Assembly: GCA_030682505.1 (NCBI GenBank)
Contig: JAUXOH010000190.1
Span: 1-12,382, forward strand
Direction of reading: 5' to 3'
DNA: 12,382 bases
Origin: Candidatus Didemnitutus sp.
GTDB lineage: Bacteria; Verrucomicrobiota; Verrucomicrobiia; Opitutales; Opitutaceae
In this document: piece by piece, positions 1-7,338 of the stretch
Numbering within the stretch: the first letter of the stretch is position 1
How the letters are laid out: every line of letters begins with the position of its first letter
The notes under the pieces: generated by a model
What the model was told of the DNA's origin: nothing
Databases searched by the model: none
The model's input: the letters and a program-made list of their open reading frames with translations, nothing else
Position numbers and translations under genes: made by a program

Positions 1-87
1 TACGGCTTGGGCCAGCTTGGAGGCTTCGGCTACGACCTGCTTGCTGGCGGTGGAGAAATCGACTGAGGCGAGGATGGTTTTAATCAT
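1..87 (-). CDS. Universal stress protein (UspA family), N-terminal 29 residues, cut by window edge
   Basis: The gene starts at the ATG at 87-85 and runs off the left end of the window. The visible residues begin MIKTILASVDFS, the usual first beta strand of the Usp alpha/beta fold, with the conserved Asp of the V-D-F-S motif that lies near the nucleotide in ATP-binding members. A helix rich in Ala, Lys and Glu follows. Usp proteins are cytoplasmic and accumulate under starvation, low oxygen or membrane stress. The start overlaps the stop of the upstream 58-residue gene in an ATGA arrangement (84-87) and has no clear Shine-Dalgarno sequence of its own, so it is probably translated by coupling. 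Only the N-terminus is visible, so subgroup and ATP binding cannot be judged. Confidence 0.8.
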   Translation of the reverse strand, partial: MIKTILASVDFSTASKQVVAEASKLAQAV

Positions 88-260
88 GGTTTGTTGGATT
101 CGATCTGAATTGTTTTGTTGAGAATGACGCTTTCCTCGCCGATGGACTTCTCCGAGCGGTCCGCGAGGAGTGCAAGTTCCTTGGTTTTGGCGGCGAGTTT
201 CTCGAACGTCTTCATATCCTTGCGGAATGTCTTCTCGTTTTTGGCTGGTTCCGGATTCAT
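84..260 (-). CDS. 58-residue hypothetical protein, translationally coupled to Usp
   Basis: This small frame (ATG at 260-258, TGA at 86-84) encodes 58 residues rich in Lys and Glu with no Cys. It has a long predicted amphipathic helix in the middle (Phe-Glu-Lys-Leu-Ala-Ala-Lys repeats, roughly residues 12-40) and no signal peptide or membrane segment. I do not recognise a family. Support for a real gene comes from context. It sits 21 bp after the dodecin stop on the same strand, keeps the local codon use, and its stop overlaps the start of the universal stress protein gene by four bases. It may be a small helical partner or a stress protein of unknown role. Confidence 0.6.
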   Translation of the reverse strand: MNPEPAKNEKTFRKDMKTFEKLAAKTKELALLADRSEKSIGEESVILNKTIQIESNKP

Positions 261-281
261 CGGTTTTGGCCGTGGCTGAGC

Positions 282-491
282 TCAGGCTTCCAAGGCGAAG
301 CCGACCTTGATGGTCACTTGCCAGTGGTGGATTTTGCCCTTCGTAATATTGCCGCGCGTTTCAACCACCTCGAACCAGGAGAGGTGTTTGACCGTTTGAT
401 TTGCCCGCCCGATGGCATGGGTGACGGCGTCTTCTACGGATTTGGTCGAAGTGCCTGTGAGCTCTATAATCTTGTAGACCGGATTTTTCAT
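282..491 (-). CDS. Dodecin, flavin-binding small protein
   Basis: The 69-residue product has the full length and pattern of dodecins: a first beta strand (VYKIIELTGTS), one helix (residues 16-35), then two long strands. Trp39 in the SWFEV segment corresponds to the tryptophan that stacks on flavin in characterised dodecins. Gln58 in the HWQVT segment matches the conserved glutamine that contacts the isoalloxazine ring. The C-terminal KVGF motif is intact. The family forms hollow dodecamers that bind FMN, riboflavin or lumichrome and protect against flavin photochemistry; that role is known for the family and inferred here. It lies between qNOR and the 58-residue gene on the same strand. A degraded paralogue lies on the other side of qNOR at 2921-3136. 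No strong ribosome binding site precedes the ATG. Confidence 0.9.
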   Translation of the reverse strand: MKNPVYKIIELTGTSTKSVEDAVTHAIGRANQTVKHLSWFEVVETRGNITKGKIHHWQVTIKVGFALEA

Positions 492-610
492 GGTGGTTCA
501 ACCCGCACTTCGCATCGCGCGATTGCAGGCGTTTTTTGCTTCCGTGCGATCGCCGGCGAAGAATGCTGGCGATGCGGCCTTCAGACTACCGCCTGGCCCG
601 TCTTTATCCT

Positions 611-628
611 ATGGGGCATAACCCTACA
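611..628 (-). promoter_or_regulatory. Copy 1 of an 18-bp motif upstream of dodecin
   Basis: On the minus strand the motif reads TGTAGGGTTATGCCCCAT. It lies 120 bp before the dodecin ATG and includes the qNOR stop codon (624-626). An identical copy is at 3459-3476, 106 bp before the CsbD gene. The core TAGGG-N5-CCCCA is nearly a 5-5-5 palindrome, as expected for a dimeric regulator site, but a sigma-factor promoter element is also possible. The regulator is unknown. The rest of the 492-623 gap holds no gene. Confidence 0.5.
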
Positions 629-2828
629 CCCGGGCCAAGCCGGCTCCCTCCCCGGCTCGCGCGTGACGATAGGTCAGCAGCGTGACGATCACCAGCGGCA
701 CGACACCGAAGAAGATAAATACCACGTCGCCCGGCAACCGCGCCCATTCCAGGGCGACGATCAGCGGTTGGCTGGAAAACTCCGTGCTGCGGGCGTGCCA
801 GTAACCGTGCCTGGTCACGTCCAGCAATTGCAGCACGCCGATCGGGAAAAGATTCAGCGCGACCATGCCGGCCAGCCCGAGGTTCAGGCCCCAGAACGAC
901 ACCCGCAGGTGGCCCTGCATTTTCTCCCAGTGCGCTTCGGTCGACACCTGCCGCAGGGTGAAGACGAGCAGCGCCACGGCCAGCATCCCGAAGACGCCCA
1001 TAAAGGCGGCGTGCGCATGGTTGGCGGTCAGATTCGTGCCGATCTCATAATAGCTCACGACCGGCAGGTTGATGAGGAAACCGAATACGCCAGCGCCCAC
1101 GAAATTCCACACGCCGACCGAGATCAAAAAGTAGAACGTCCACTTGTGCGGCAGGCCGACGGGTTTGCCGCACTCGTCGCACTCCTGGCGGCTGAGCCGC
1201 ACGAAGTGCGTCGCCTCCAGCGTCAGCAAAATGAGCGGCACCACCTCCATCGCCGAGAAAACCGAGGACAGCGCCATGGAGATCGTGGTCTGGCCCGTGA
1301 AAAACCAGTGGTGCCCCGTGCCGATGATTCCGCTGCCGAGAAACAACAGCGCGTCCAGGTAGATGACCCGCGCGGCGGTTTGGCGGGTTACCAGGCCGAG
1401 CCGATAAAACATCGTCGCCACCATCACGGTCACGAAGAGCTCCAGGAAAGCCTCGACCCAAAGGTGAACGATCCAGAACCGCCATGTGTCGATCACGGTG
1501 AACCGGGTCTCGGTGCCGAAGAAAAACGCGGGCAGATAAAAAAACGGAATCGTCGCGGCGGAGATCAGGAACAAGGTGGCGATTTCCCGCCGCTCCGGAT
1601 CGCGCCGCGCCGGAGCGACAGCCCGCGCGAGCAAGACGACCCAGAAACACAGTCCCAGGAAAAGCAGCACCTGCCAGCCCCGGCCCAAGTCGAGGTATTC
1701 CCATCCTTGATTTCCGAACCAGAACCACAGCTCGCCCGCCATTTGCCTGATGCCGACGAACTCCCCGATCACGCTGCCGACGACGACCAGCATGAGCGCC
1801 GCCCAAAGAACATTGATGCCCCGGACCTGGCCGCGTGGCGTGCCCGAGCCCAGCGCATCCGCCAGAAATAGCCCGCCCGCGACGTAGGCCGTCACGACCC
1901 AAAAGATCGCCGATTGCAGATGCCAGGTGCGCAGCAGATTGCTCGGCAGCCAAGCAGCCAGGTCGAATCCAAAAAAACTTCCGGGATCCGTGCGGTAATG
2001 CGCGAGCGCAGCGCCGGCCAGCACTTGCGCCAAAAACAACAGCACCACGACGACAAAAAACTTCAGCGTCGCCCGCTGAACCAGCGTGGTCCGGCCGGGC
2101 AGCAACTGAGGCCGCACCTGCGTATCGCGACCTCGCCAGCCGAGAAGGTCGAAACGCCCAAAGGCCAGCAGCACCACGCCGGTGCCCGCGAGCAGAGTGA
2201 TCAGGCTCAGGGCGCTCCAGAGAATCGCCTCGCCCGAGGGGCCGTTGCCGAGGAGCGGTTCATACGGAAAATTCTGCGTGTAGGTATAGTCCTTGCCCGG
2301 CATGCGCGCCGCCGAGCCCCACGCCGTCCACGCAAAGAAAGCCACCAGCACCCGCAGCTCTTCCGGATCAGAAACCGACTTGGCCCGCAACCCGCGGCTG
2401 GCGAGCGAGCCGTCGAAATATGCTTCCCATTGGCCAATCTGGCGCCGGAAGGAGGATACTTCCGGCTCGGTGAAGCGGAGTGTGCCGGTCCGGCCGTCAT
2501 ACCGGTTCTCACGAAGCGTGGCCGGATCCGGGGTGTCGAGTGCCAGTTGATGCAGATAGGCCGCCGAGAAATCGGGGCCGAGGTAGGCGCCGTGTCCCCA
2601 GATCGAACCGTTCTCCATCAAGCCGTGCTTTTGAAAAACCTGCTGGCCGGCGATGATGTCCGCTCCGGTGAAAACGACTCGGCCCTCAGGGTCCAGCACC
2701 CGCTCGGGGATCGGAGTCCCCACGTCGCCGGTGTAAGTGTTGAGGGTGATCCAAAGGAGCACGCTCAATCCGGACAGCGCCACCGCCAGAACACCGTAGC
2801 GCCACCACCGTGACAATTCGGTCTTCAT
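624..2828 (-). CDS. norZ: Quinol-dependent nitric oxide reductase (qNOR, NorB/NorZ type)
   Basis: This 734-residue membrane protein matches single-subunit qNOR, a haem-copper oxidase relative that reduces 2 NO to N2O with quinol electrons in the inner membrane. After a first membrane helix (about 11-30) comes the periplasmic domain typical of qNOR (about 34-195; GADIIAGQQVFQ and GSIWGHGAYLGPDF). A bundle of about twelve helices follows. Visible ligands are His303 (TWHLQ, low-spin haem b), His455 in HLWVE and His506-His507 in GTGHHW for the non-haem iron, with Glu459 nearby, and His604 and His606 in NHAHAAF for the two haems. I chose the ATG at 2828-2826 because residues before it are not protein-like and overlap the dodecin relic. 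One oddity is a CDEC pair (Cys550, Cys553) in a loop. No NorC gene is adjacent, which also fits qNOR. It could detoxify NO without full denitrification. Confidence 0.93.
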   Translation of the reverse strand: MKTELSRWWRYGVLAVALSGLSVLLWITLNTYTGDVGTPIPERVLDPEGRVVFTGADIIAGQQVFQKHGLMENGSIWGHGAYLGPDFSAAYLHQLALDTPDPATLRENRYDGRTGTLRFTEPEVSSFRRQIGQWEAYFDGSLASRGLRAKSVSDPEELRVLVAFFAWTAWGSAARMPGKDYTYTQNFPYEPLLGNGPSGEAILWSALSLITLLAGTGVVLLAFGRFDLLGWRGRDTQVRPQLLPGRTTLVQRATLKFFVVVVLLFLAQVLAGAALAHYRTDPGSFFGFDLAAWLPSNLLRTWHLQSAIFWVVTAYVAGGLFLADALGSGTPRGQVRGINVLWAALMLVVVGSVIGEFVGIRQMAGELWFWFGNQGWEYLDLGRGWQVLLFLGLCFWVVLLARAVAPARRDPERREIATLFLISAATIPFFYLPAFFFGTETRFTVIDTWRFWIVHLWVEAFLELFVTVMVATMFYRLGLVTRQTAARVIYLDALLFLGSGIIGTGHHWFFTGQTTISMALSSVFSAMEVVPLILLTLEATHFVRLSRQECDECGKPVGLPHKWTFYFLISVGVWNFVGAGVFGFLINLPVVSYYEIGTNLTANHAHAAFMGVFGMLAVALLVFTLRQVSTEAHWEKMQGHLRVSFWGLNLGLAGMVALNLFPIGVLQLLDVTRHGYWHARSTEFSSQPLIVALEWARLPGDVVFIFFGVVPLVIVTLLTYRHARAGEGAGLARV

Positions 2829-2920
2829 GGCCGCAGATCTACGCTCCACCGCGCCACCATCCGGGCGCGACGGATGTTCCGGCCTGCGGTCGTTTGTTTT
2901 TGGGCCATGGTCGCTTGGGA

Positions 2921-3136
2921 TTATTTCGCCGGATCCAAGGCGAAGCCGACCTTGATGGTCACCTGCCAGTGCTGCACCTTGCCCTAGTCGATGTTGCCCC
3001 GCGTGTCGACCACCTGAAACCGGCAAAGGTTCTTGATGGTTTTGTGCGCTCGTTTGATGGCCCGTTCAACGGCGTCCTCAATGGACTCGGTCGAGGTGCC
3101 CGTGAGTTCGACAATCTTGTAGACAGGATTTCTCAT
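2921..3136 (-). pseudogene. Degraded dodecin paralogue with in-frame amber stop
   Basis: The frame from the ATG at 3136-3134 to the TAA at 2923-2921 is 71 codons and aligns along its whole length, without gaps, with the intact dodecin at 282-491. Two changes break it. Codon 51 is TAG (2986-2984) where the intact copy has AAG (Lys), removing the last strand with the conserved HWQVT and KVGF motifs. Codon 39 is CGG (Arg) where the intact copy has TGG, the flavin-stacking Trp. The sequence after the stop is still well conserved, so the decay looks recent. The gene starts 16 bp after the CsbD stop and lies upstream of qNOR. The 50-residue product would not be expected to form the dodecamer. Stop read-through or a sequencing error cannot be excluded, but the Trp loss is independent of it. 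Confidence 0.85.
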
Positions 3137-3152
3137 GGCGGATCGGTCGGGA

Positions 3153-3353
3153 TTACTTCCGGTTTGCAGAGGCTTCCTTGATCGCTTTTTCAACCGCTTC
3201 ACGGGTTTCGCCGGTTCGTTTCTGAATCCGGCCCAGCAATTCGTCCGACAGGCCTTCGTCGAGTCGGAGATCGTCGTCGGTGAGCGAGGCCCAGATTTGT
3301 TTCAACTTTCCCTTGGTGATGTTCCAGTCGCCCTTGATTTCGAGTTCGTTCAT
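3153..3353 (-). CDS. CsbD-like stress protein
   Basis: The 66-residue product has the CsbD-family pattern: a KGDWNITKGKLKQIW start, then a LTDDDL motif, a DELLGRIQKRTG segment and a Lys/Glu-rich C-terminal helix. Such proteins are small, hydrophilic and made under general stress control (sigma-B in Bacillus); their biochemical function is not known. I chose the ATG at 3353 because it follows a GAGG ribosome binding site at suitable spacing and gives the usual family length. An in-frame ATG at 3368 would add only five residues. It is the first gene of the minus-strand block leading to the dodecin relic and qNOR. The 18-bp motif shared with dodecin lies 106 bp upstream. Confidence 0.85.
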   Translation of the reverse strand: MNELEIKGDWNITKGKLKQIWASLTDDDLRLDEGLSDELLGRIQKRTGETREAVEKAIKEASANRK

Positions 3354-3458
3354 GATGATGCGCCTCATGGCTGATGGTTGCTCGCCGCCTCCATGACGGC
3401 AAAGGGTGCCCGCAGGCGGGATGACAACCCATACTACGCCCCGGCGGCAGCCTTTGAC

Positions 3459-3476
3459 ATGGGGCATAACCCTACA
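3459..3476 (-). promoter_or_regulatory. Copy 2 of an 18-bp motif upstream of the CsbD gene
   Basis: This is identical over 18 bases and in the same orientation to 611-628. Here it lies in a true intergenic gap (3369-3545) between the glycoamylase-like gene and the CsbD gene. The similar distance to the next start codon in both places argues for a promoter-linked site and not a chance repeat. No other exact copy was seen in the window. Confidence 0.5.
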
Positions 3477-3499
3477 GTTTCCCGCCAATGCCGCCGCGC

Positions 3500-3523
3500 C
3501 CCGCCGGCGTCCATGACGGCGGG
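3500..3523 (-). terminator. GC hairpin after the glycoamylase-like gene
   Basis: Seven perfect base pairs (CCCGCCG with CGGCGGG) enclose a 10-base loop. It begins 22 bp past the TAG stop of the gene ending at 3546. No run of T follows on the minus strand, so it is at best a weak or Rho-assisted terminator, or an mRNA-end stabiliser. Confidence 0.3.
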
Positions 3524-3545
3524 AGCCATCTCCTCTCCGGGTCCG

Positions 3546-4853
3546 CTATCCCAGCCAACCACCGGAAAATCCGGCCCGCCGCAATCCCGCAACCAGATAC
3601 GGGCACCGCCGCATCAACGACCACAGGAAGTCGGAGCGATGGTTCTCGATCATCAGCACGACCGGCCCTTGGTTGAGACCGAAGCTATAGGACGACACCC
3701 AGCCGTGTTTGTGTTTCGGCCGCACCGGAAAGGTAGGATTGAAGCTCGCCATGTAGCCGCACCCCTGGCCTCCCTTCAGCTCCAAGCGCTCATAGTTTTG
3801 AATCGTGGGCAGGACGATCTCGGGCGCGAACGGCAGCGAGGCGACCACCGCCCACGGCGCCAGCGTGCCGTCGTCGGGACCGAAGGGTGCGCCACGGGCG
3901 ATGTAGTCGTGGAATACCCGCTTGGTGCCCTGCACCTCGCGGGTGCCCGGTCCCGGGCCGTCGCTGGCGGTGATTCCCCAGCAGCATTCGTCGTAGTGCG
4001 CGAAACCGCGCGGGTTGCGGATCGCGTATTGCTGCTGCACGAGAGTCGCGCGGCGACTGTTCTCGAAATAGTCGAGGCCGTGCCGACGCATGAACTCGTC
4101 GCGGATGCCGCGGAAGTCGACCCACACATGCGACAACTGATGGATGAACAACGGTCCGGCGTAGACGAACTCGATGCCGTAGATCTTCTTCCACCGGTAG
4201 CTGGAAAGCCAAGCCTGATAGCTTTCCTGCGGAAGCGGATGAGTCGGCGAACCCAGTCCGAGCAGATAGAGGAGCAGCGCTTCATCGTAGCCGTGCCAAC
4301 GGTAGCGCAGAAACCCCTTCCCGGGCATCCAGCCGTGGCTCACTGCCGCCGACCCGTTCTGCATCCATTGCCAATCAGCCTTGCGGAACAGGGCGTCCGC
4401 GAGCCGGCGGATCTCGTCTTCCCGCTCCGATGGCTGATCAAAAAAAACGGCGGCCGCGAGCATGCCGGCAAGCAGGAACGCCGTGTCCACGCTCGACAGT
4501 TCGGAGTGATGCGCGCGCCGGCCGGTTTGCAGGTCGAGAAAATGGTAATAGAAGCCCCGGTAGCCGGTCGCATCGGCCTCCGGACCGTGCGGCGCGTGGG
4601 CAAAGAAACGGAGCGTTGCCAGCGTCCTCCGCGCTGCGTCGGTCCGTGTCATCAAGCCGCGTTTGACGCCAACCGGATAGGCCGCGAGGGCGAGTCCGGT
4701 GGCAGCAATGCTGGCCGGCCATCCCTCGCGCGACTTGTCGCGCACCAGACCGTTGAGCGGATTCGCGTGGCGGACAAAATACTCGAACGAGTCCTCCTGC
4801 AGCGTTTCCAGCAGCCTGCTTTGCGCGGGCGTCATTGGATCGCGTGGCTTCAT
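3546..4853 (-). CDS. Glycoamylase-like protein (COG5368 / PF10091), possible beta-1,2-glucanase
   Basis: The 435-residue product matches the stand-alone glycoamylase-like family along its length. It has the N-terminal LQEDSFEYFVRHANP and SIAATGLALAA segments, GYRGFYYHFLD, HSELSSVDTAFLLAG, RWHGYDEALLLYLLGLG, GPLFIHQLSHVWVD, the central HYDECCWGITASDGPG motif, and the C-terminal GWVSSYSFGLNQGP plus IENHRS. These proteins form an (alpha/alpha)6 barrel. The family includes bacterial endo-beta-1,2-glucanases (GH144), and a related domain sits in cyclic beta-1,2-glucan synthases, so beta-1,2-glucan is the best substrate guess; this is inference. No signal peptide is visible from the ATG at 4853, so the form seen appears cytoplasmic, unusual for an extracellular glucanase. 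An alternative ATG at 4835 would trim six residues. The GH94 end at 11942 is the possible functional partner. Confidence 0.85.
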   Translation of the reverse strand: MKPRDPMTPAQSRLLETLQEDSFEYFVRHANPLNGLVRDKSREGWPASIAATGLALAAYPVGVKRGLMTRTDAARRTLATLRFFAHAPHGPEADATGYRGFYYHFLDLQTGRRAHHSELSSVDTAFLLAGMLAAAVFFDQPSEREDEIRRLADALFRKADWQWMQNGSAAVSHGWMPGKGFLRYRWHGYDEALLLYLLGLGSPTHPLPQESYQAWLSSYRWKKIYGIEFVYAGPLFIHQLSHVWVDFRGIRDEFMRRHGLDYFENSRRATLVQQQYAIRNPRGFAHYDECCWGITASDGPGPGTREVQGTKRVFHDYIARGAPFGPDDGTLAPWAVVASLPFAPEIVLPTIQNYERLELKGGQGCGYMASFNPTFPVRPKHKHGWVSSYSFGLNQGPVVLMIENHRSDFLWSLMRRCPYLVAGLRRAGFSGGWLG

Positions 4854-4911
4854 GGGACGAGCGTGCCGCGGTCCAACCGATCACGCGAGACGGGATCGCG
4901 CGGAGGCTCCG

Positions 4912-4995
4912 GCCCAAGTTGTGCGCCAGCCGGTTGGCTTGGATTTGCTCTTTCGCCTGCCAGCAAAACAGCGCGATGGCTTCGTCCAAGCGATC
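4912..4995 (-). pseudogene. Relic of a second acetate kinase gene
   Basis: In the 148-bp gap between the copB stop and the glycoamylase-like gene, one minus-strand frame reads DEAIALFCWQAKEQIQA. This aligns with residues 297-313 of the intact acetate kinase (EAIALFCYQAKKWIGA). The match is also clear in the DNA: bases 4946-4985 against roughly 8572-8611 differ at only a few positions. Outside about 25 codons the similarity is lost, and no start or catalytic part remains. It is best read as the leftover of a duplicated or rearranged ackA. The frame continues open, so a fused small product is possible but unlikely. Confidence 0.7.
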
Positions 4996-5001
4996 CGTTC
5001 A

Positions 5002-7136
5002 TCAGCCTTTCAGCCTCAGCAGACGCGCGTTGATTGCCACGACCACTGTGCTGCCGGCCATCAGCACCGCGCCGACGGCCGGAGTGAGCAGGACGCCCCA
5101 CGCCGAGAGCGCTCCGGCGGCGAGCGGCAGGGCAACGACATTGTAGCCCGTCGCCCAGACGAGGTTCTGGATCATTTTCCGGTAGGTCGCCCGCGAAAGC
5201 TGCACGATGGCCACCACGTCGAGGGGATTGTTGCGGACGAGAATGATGTCCGCGGTTTCGACCGCCACATCGGAACCGGCGCCAATGGCGATGCCCACAT
5301 CAGCCTGCGCCAGCGCCGGAGCATCGTTCACCCCGTCGCCCGTCATGGCCACCCGTTCGCCGCGCGCTTGGACTTCCTTGACCTTGGCGGCTTTGTCCTG
5401 CGGCAGGACCTCGGCGAAGTATTCATCCAGTCCGATCTGGTCCGAGACCCATTTGGCCGTCGCCTGGTTGTCGCCGGTGAGCATGAGGCAACGAATGTCG
5501 TGCGCCTTGAGGGCAGCGATGGCTTGCTTCGCCTCGGGTCGGACAATGTCGGCGAGAGCAATCGCTCCTTTCAACTTTCCGTCCACCAGGACAAACACGA
5601 CCGTCTTGCCCTGGGCTTGCAGTGGCTCGATGCGGTTGTCGCTCAACTCGATCTTCTGGTCGCGCAGATAACCGGGACTGACCACCTTGACGTCCTTGCC
5701 CCCGACCCGGCCCTCCGCGCCCTTGCCGGTGATGCTGTTGAAACTCTCGACCGGGAGTTTTTTCTCCGATGCGGCGGCGATTGCCTTGGCGATGGGATGG
5801 GCGGAATGCGCATCCACGGAAGCCGCGTAGCTGCGCAGCGTTTCCTCGTCGACGTCATCGCTCAGCACCAGAGTCTCCGTGACGCCGAAACGGCCTTCGG
5901 TCAGCGTGCCGGTCTTGTCGAAAATGACGGCCTGCAGCTTGCGCGCGCCCTCGAAGGCGACGCGATTGCGGATCAGCAAGCCGTTCTTCGCGGCCAAGGC
6001 GGTGGAGACGGCGATCACAAGCGGCACGGCGAGGCCGAGCGCGTGCGGGCAGGCGATGACCATGACCGTGACGGTGCGCTCGATGGCGAAAGCGAAGTCC
6101 TGACCCACGATTACCTGCCAGATGAAGAAGGTGATCACACCGCCACCCAGCGCGACGATCGTCAGCCACATGGCGGCCGTGTTCGCGAGGTCCTGCGTCT
6201 TCGATTTGCTTTCCTGGGCCTGTTTGACGAGGTCGATGACCTGCGAGAGAAACGAATCCCTGCCGGTGCTCCTGACCTCGATGGTCAGCGAGCCCTCGCC
6301 GTTGACCGCACCTCCGATGACCTTGCCTCCGGTCTTCTTGGTCACGGGAGTGGATTCGCCGGTGAGCATCGCCTCATCGACCGAACTCTCGCCAGAGACG
6401 ATGACCCCGTCGGCGGGAACCTTCTCGCCGGGTTTGATCAGGACCTTGTCGCCCACGGCCAGTTCACTCAGCGGCACGTCCTTCACGCTGCCGTCGGACA
6501 TCACTTTGTGCGCGTCGGAAGGCATGAGCTTGGCCAGCTCCTCCAGTGCCTTCGAGGCGCCCATCACCGACTTCATCTCGATCCAGTGCCCGAGCAACAT
6601 GATGTCAACGAGCGTGGCCAGCTCCCAGAAGAACATCTTGCCCGTCAGCCCAAAGACAACCGCGCTGCTGTAAAGATAGGCCGTGGCGATCGCGACGGAG
6701 ATGAGCGTCATCATCCCGGGCCGACGGGACTTTATTTCTTCAACCAATCCCTTGAGAAACGGCCAGCCACCATACCAGAAGACTGCGGACGAAAACCCGA
6801 AAAGCACGAAGACATCGCCCGAGAAACGGATGGCTTCCGCAGTCCCACCAATGCTTGCAGCATCGGCGAGAGGAGAAGAATCGGCAGGGTCAGGACCAGC
6901 GAGATCCAGAACCGTTTCCGAAAATCCGCCGCCATGTGCGCATGATGGCCGTGGTGCTCATGTTGATCGGGATGGTCGTGTTCGGCGCGCGGCGTCTCGC
7001 GTTCGGCCTCAGACCCATTCTGGTCGGCATGTCCTTCCGGGCGACCTTCCTTCTCATCGATGGCATCGGCCTTCTTGGCCACCTCGTCGTGCCTCGGCTT
7101 GATGTCGGGCTTATTATGGTCTGCGTGATCGTGCAT
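5002..7136 (-). pseudogene. copB: CopB-type copper-transporting P1B ATPase, with one-base frameshift
   Basis: Two overlapping frames together make one complete heavy-metal ATPase of about 711 residues. The first (ATG 7136) has a His-rich N-terminus with about thirteen His in the first 68 residues, then helix 1. The second, ending at 5002, holds all other parts: helices WPFLKGL to FWELATLVDIMLLG, actuator motif MLTGES, the CPH metal site (ACPHALGLAVPL), phosphorylated Asp in DKTGTLT, the SAHPIAKA His-Pro motif, GDGVNDAPALAQ, and final helices with GYNVVALPL and MAGSTVVVAINA. The CPH motif and His-rich end mark the P1B-3 CopB group, which exports Cu/Ag ions. The break is near 6834-6839, where CTGCGGAAG on the minus strand would give the expected Leu-Arg-Glu-Ala if one G were restored. 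It is either a real mutation or a sequencing error. The upstream small membrane protein and Met-rich exported protein fit a copper module. Confidence 0.88.
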
Positions 7137-7238
7137 TTTCAATTCCGTCTGGTCGGGCTGGTGCCGCCAATCCGCCCGCGTGAATCATCCTCCGTCTGGA
7201 GCACGAAAGCCGGGGAGCGGATGGCATGAACCGGCGGG

Positions 7239-7286
7239 TCAGTCGGCCGCTGTCACCGTTTTGTTCGTCGATGTTTTAATCAGCAT
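7239..7286 (-). CDS. Possible 15-residue leader ORF or gene remnant
   Basis: The ATG at 7286 follows a very strong Shine-Dalgarno sequence, AGGAAGGAG, with five bases of spacing. The frame encodes only 15 residues (MLIKTSTNKTVTAAD) before TGA at 7241-7239. It lies in the 202-bp gap between the 40-residue membrane protein gene and copB. It could be a leader peptide acting on copB expression or the surviving start of a decayed gene. No attenuator hairpin was evident. The ribosome binding site is the only evidence. Confidence 0.25.
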   Translation of the reverse strand: MLIKTSTNKTVTAAD

Positions 7287-7338
7287 AGATGCTCCTTCCT
7301 GGTTGCCAGATCAGGGCACTGTGGCGTCGGACAACGAA

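Noticed and set aside
318..1871. Long open frames on the plus strand opposite qNOR, the glycoamylase-like gene and copB
   Set aside because: They are antisense to clear protein genes, give His/Arg/Gln-rich low-complexity translations, match no family, and are expected from GC-rich codon use.
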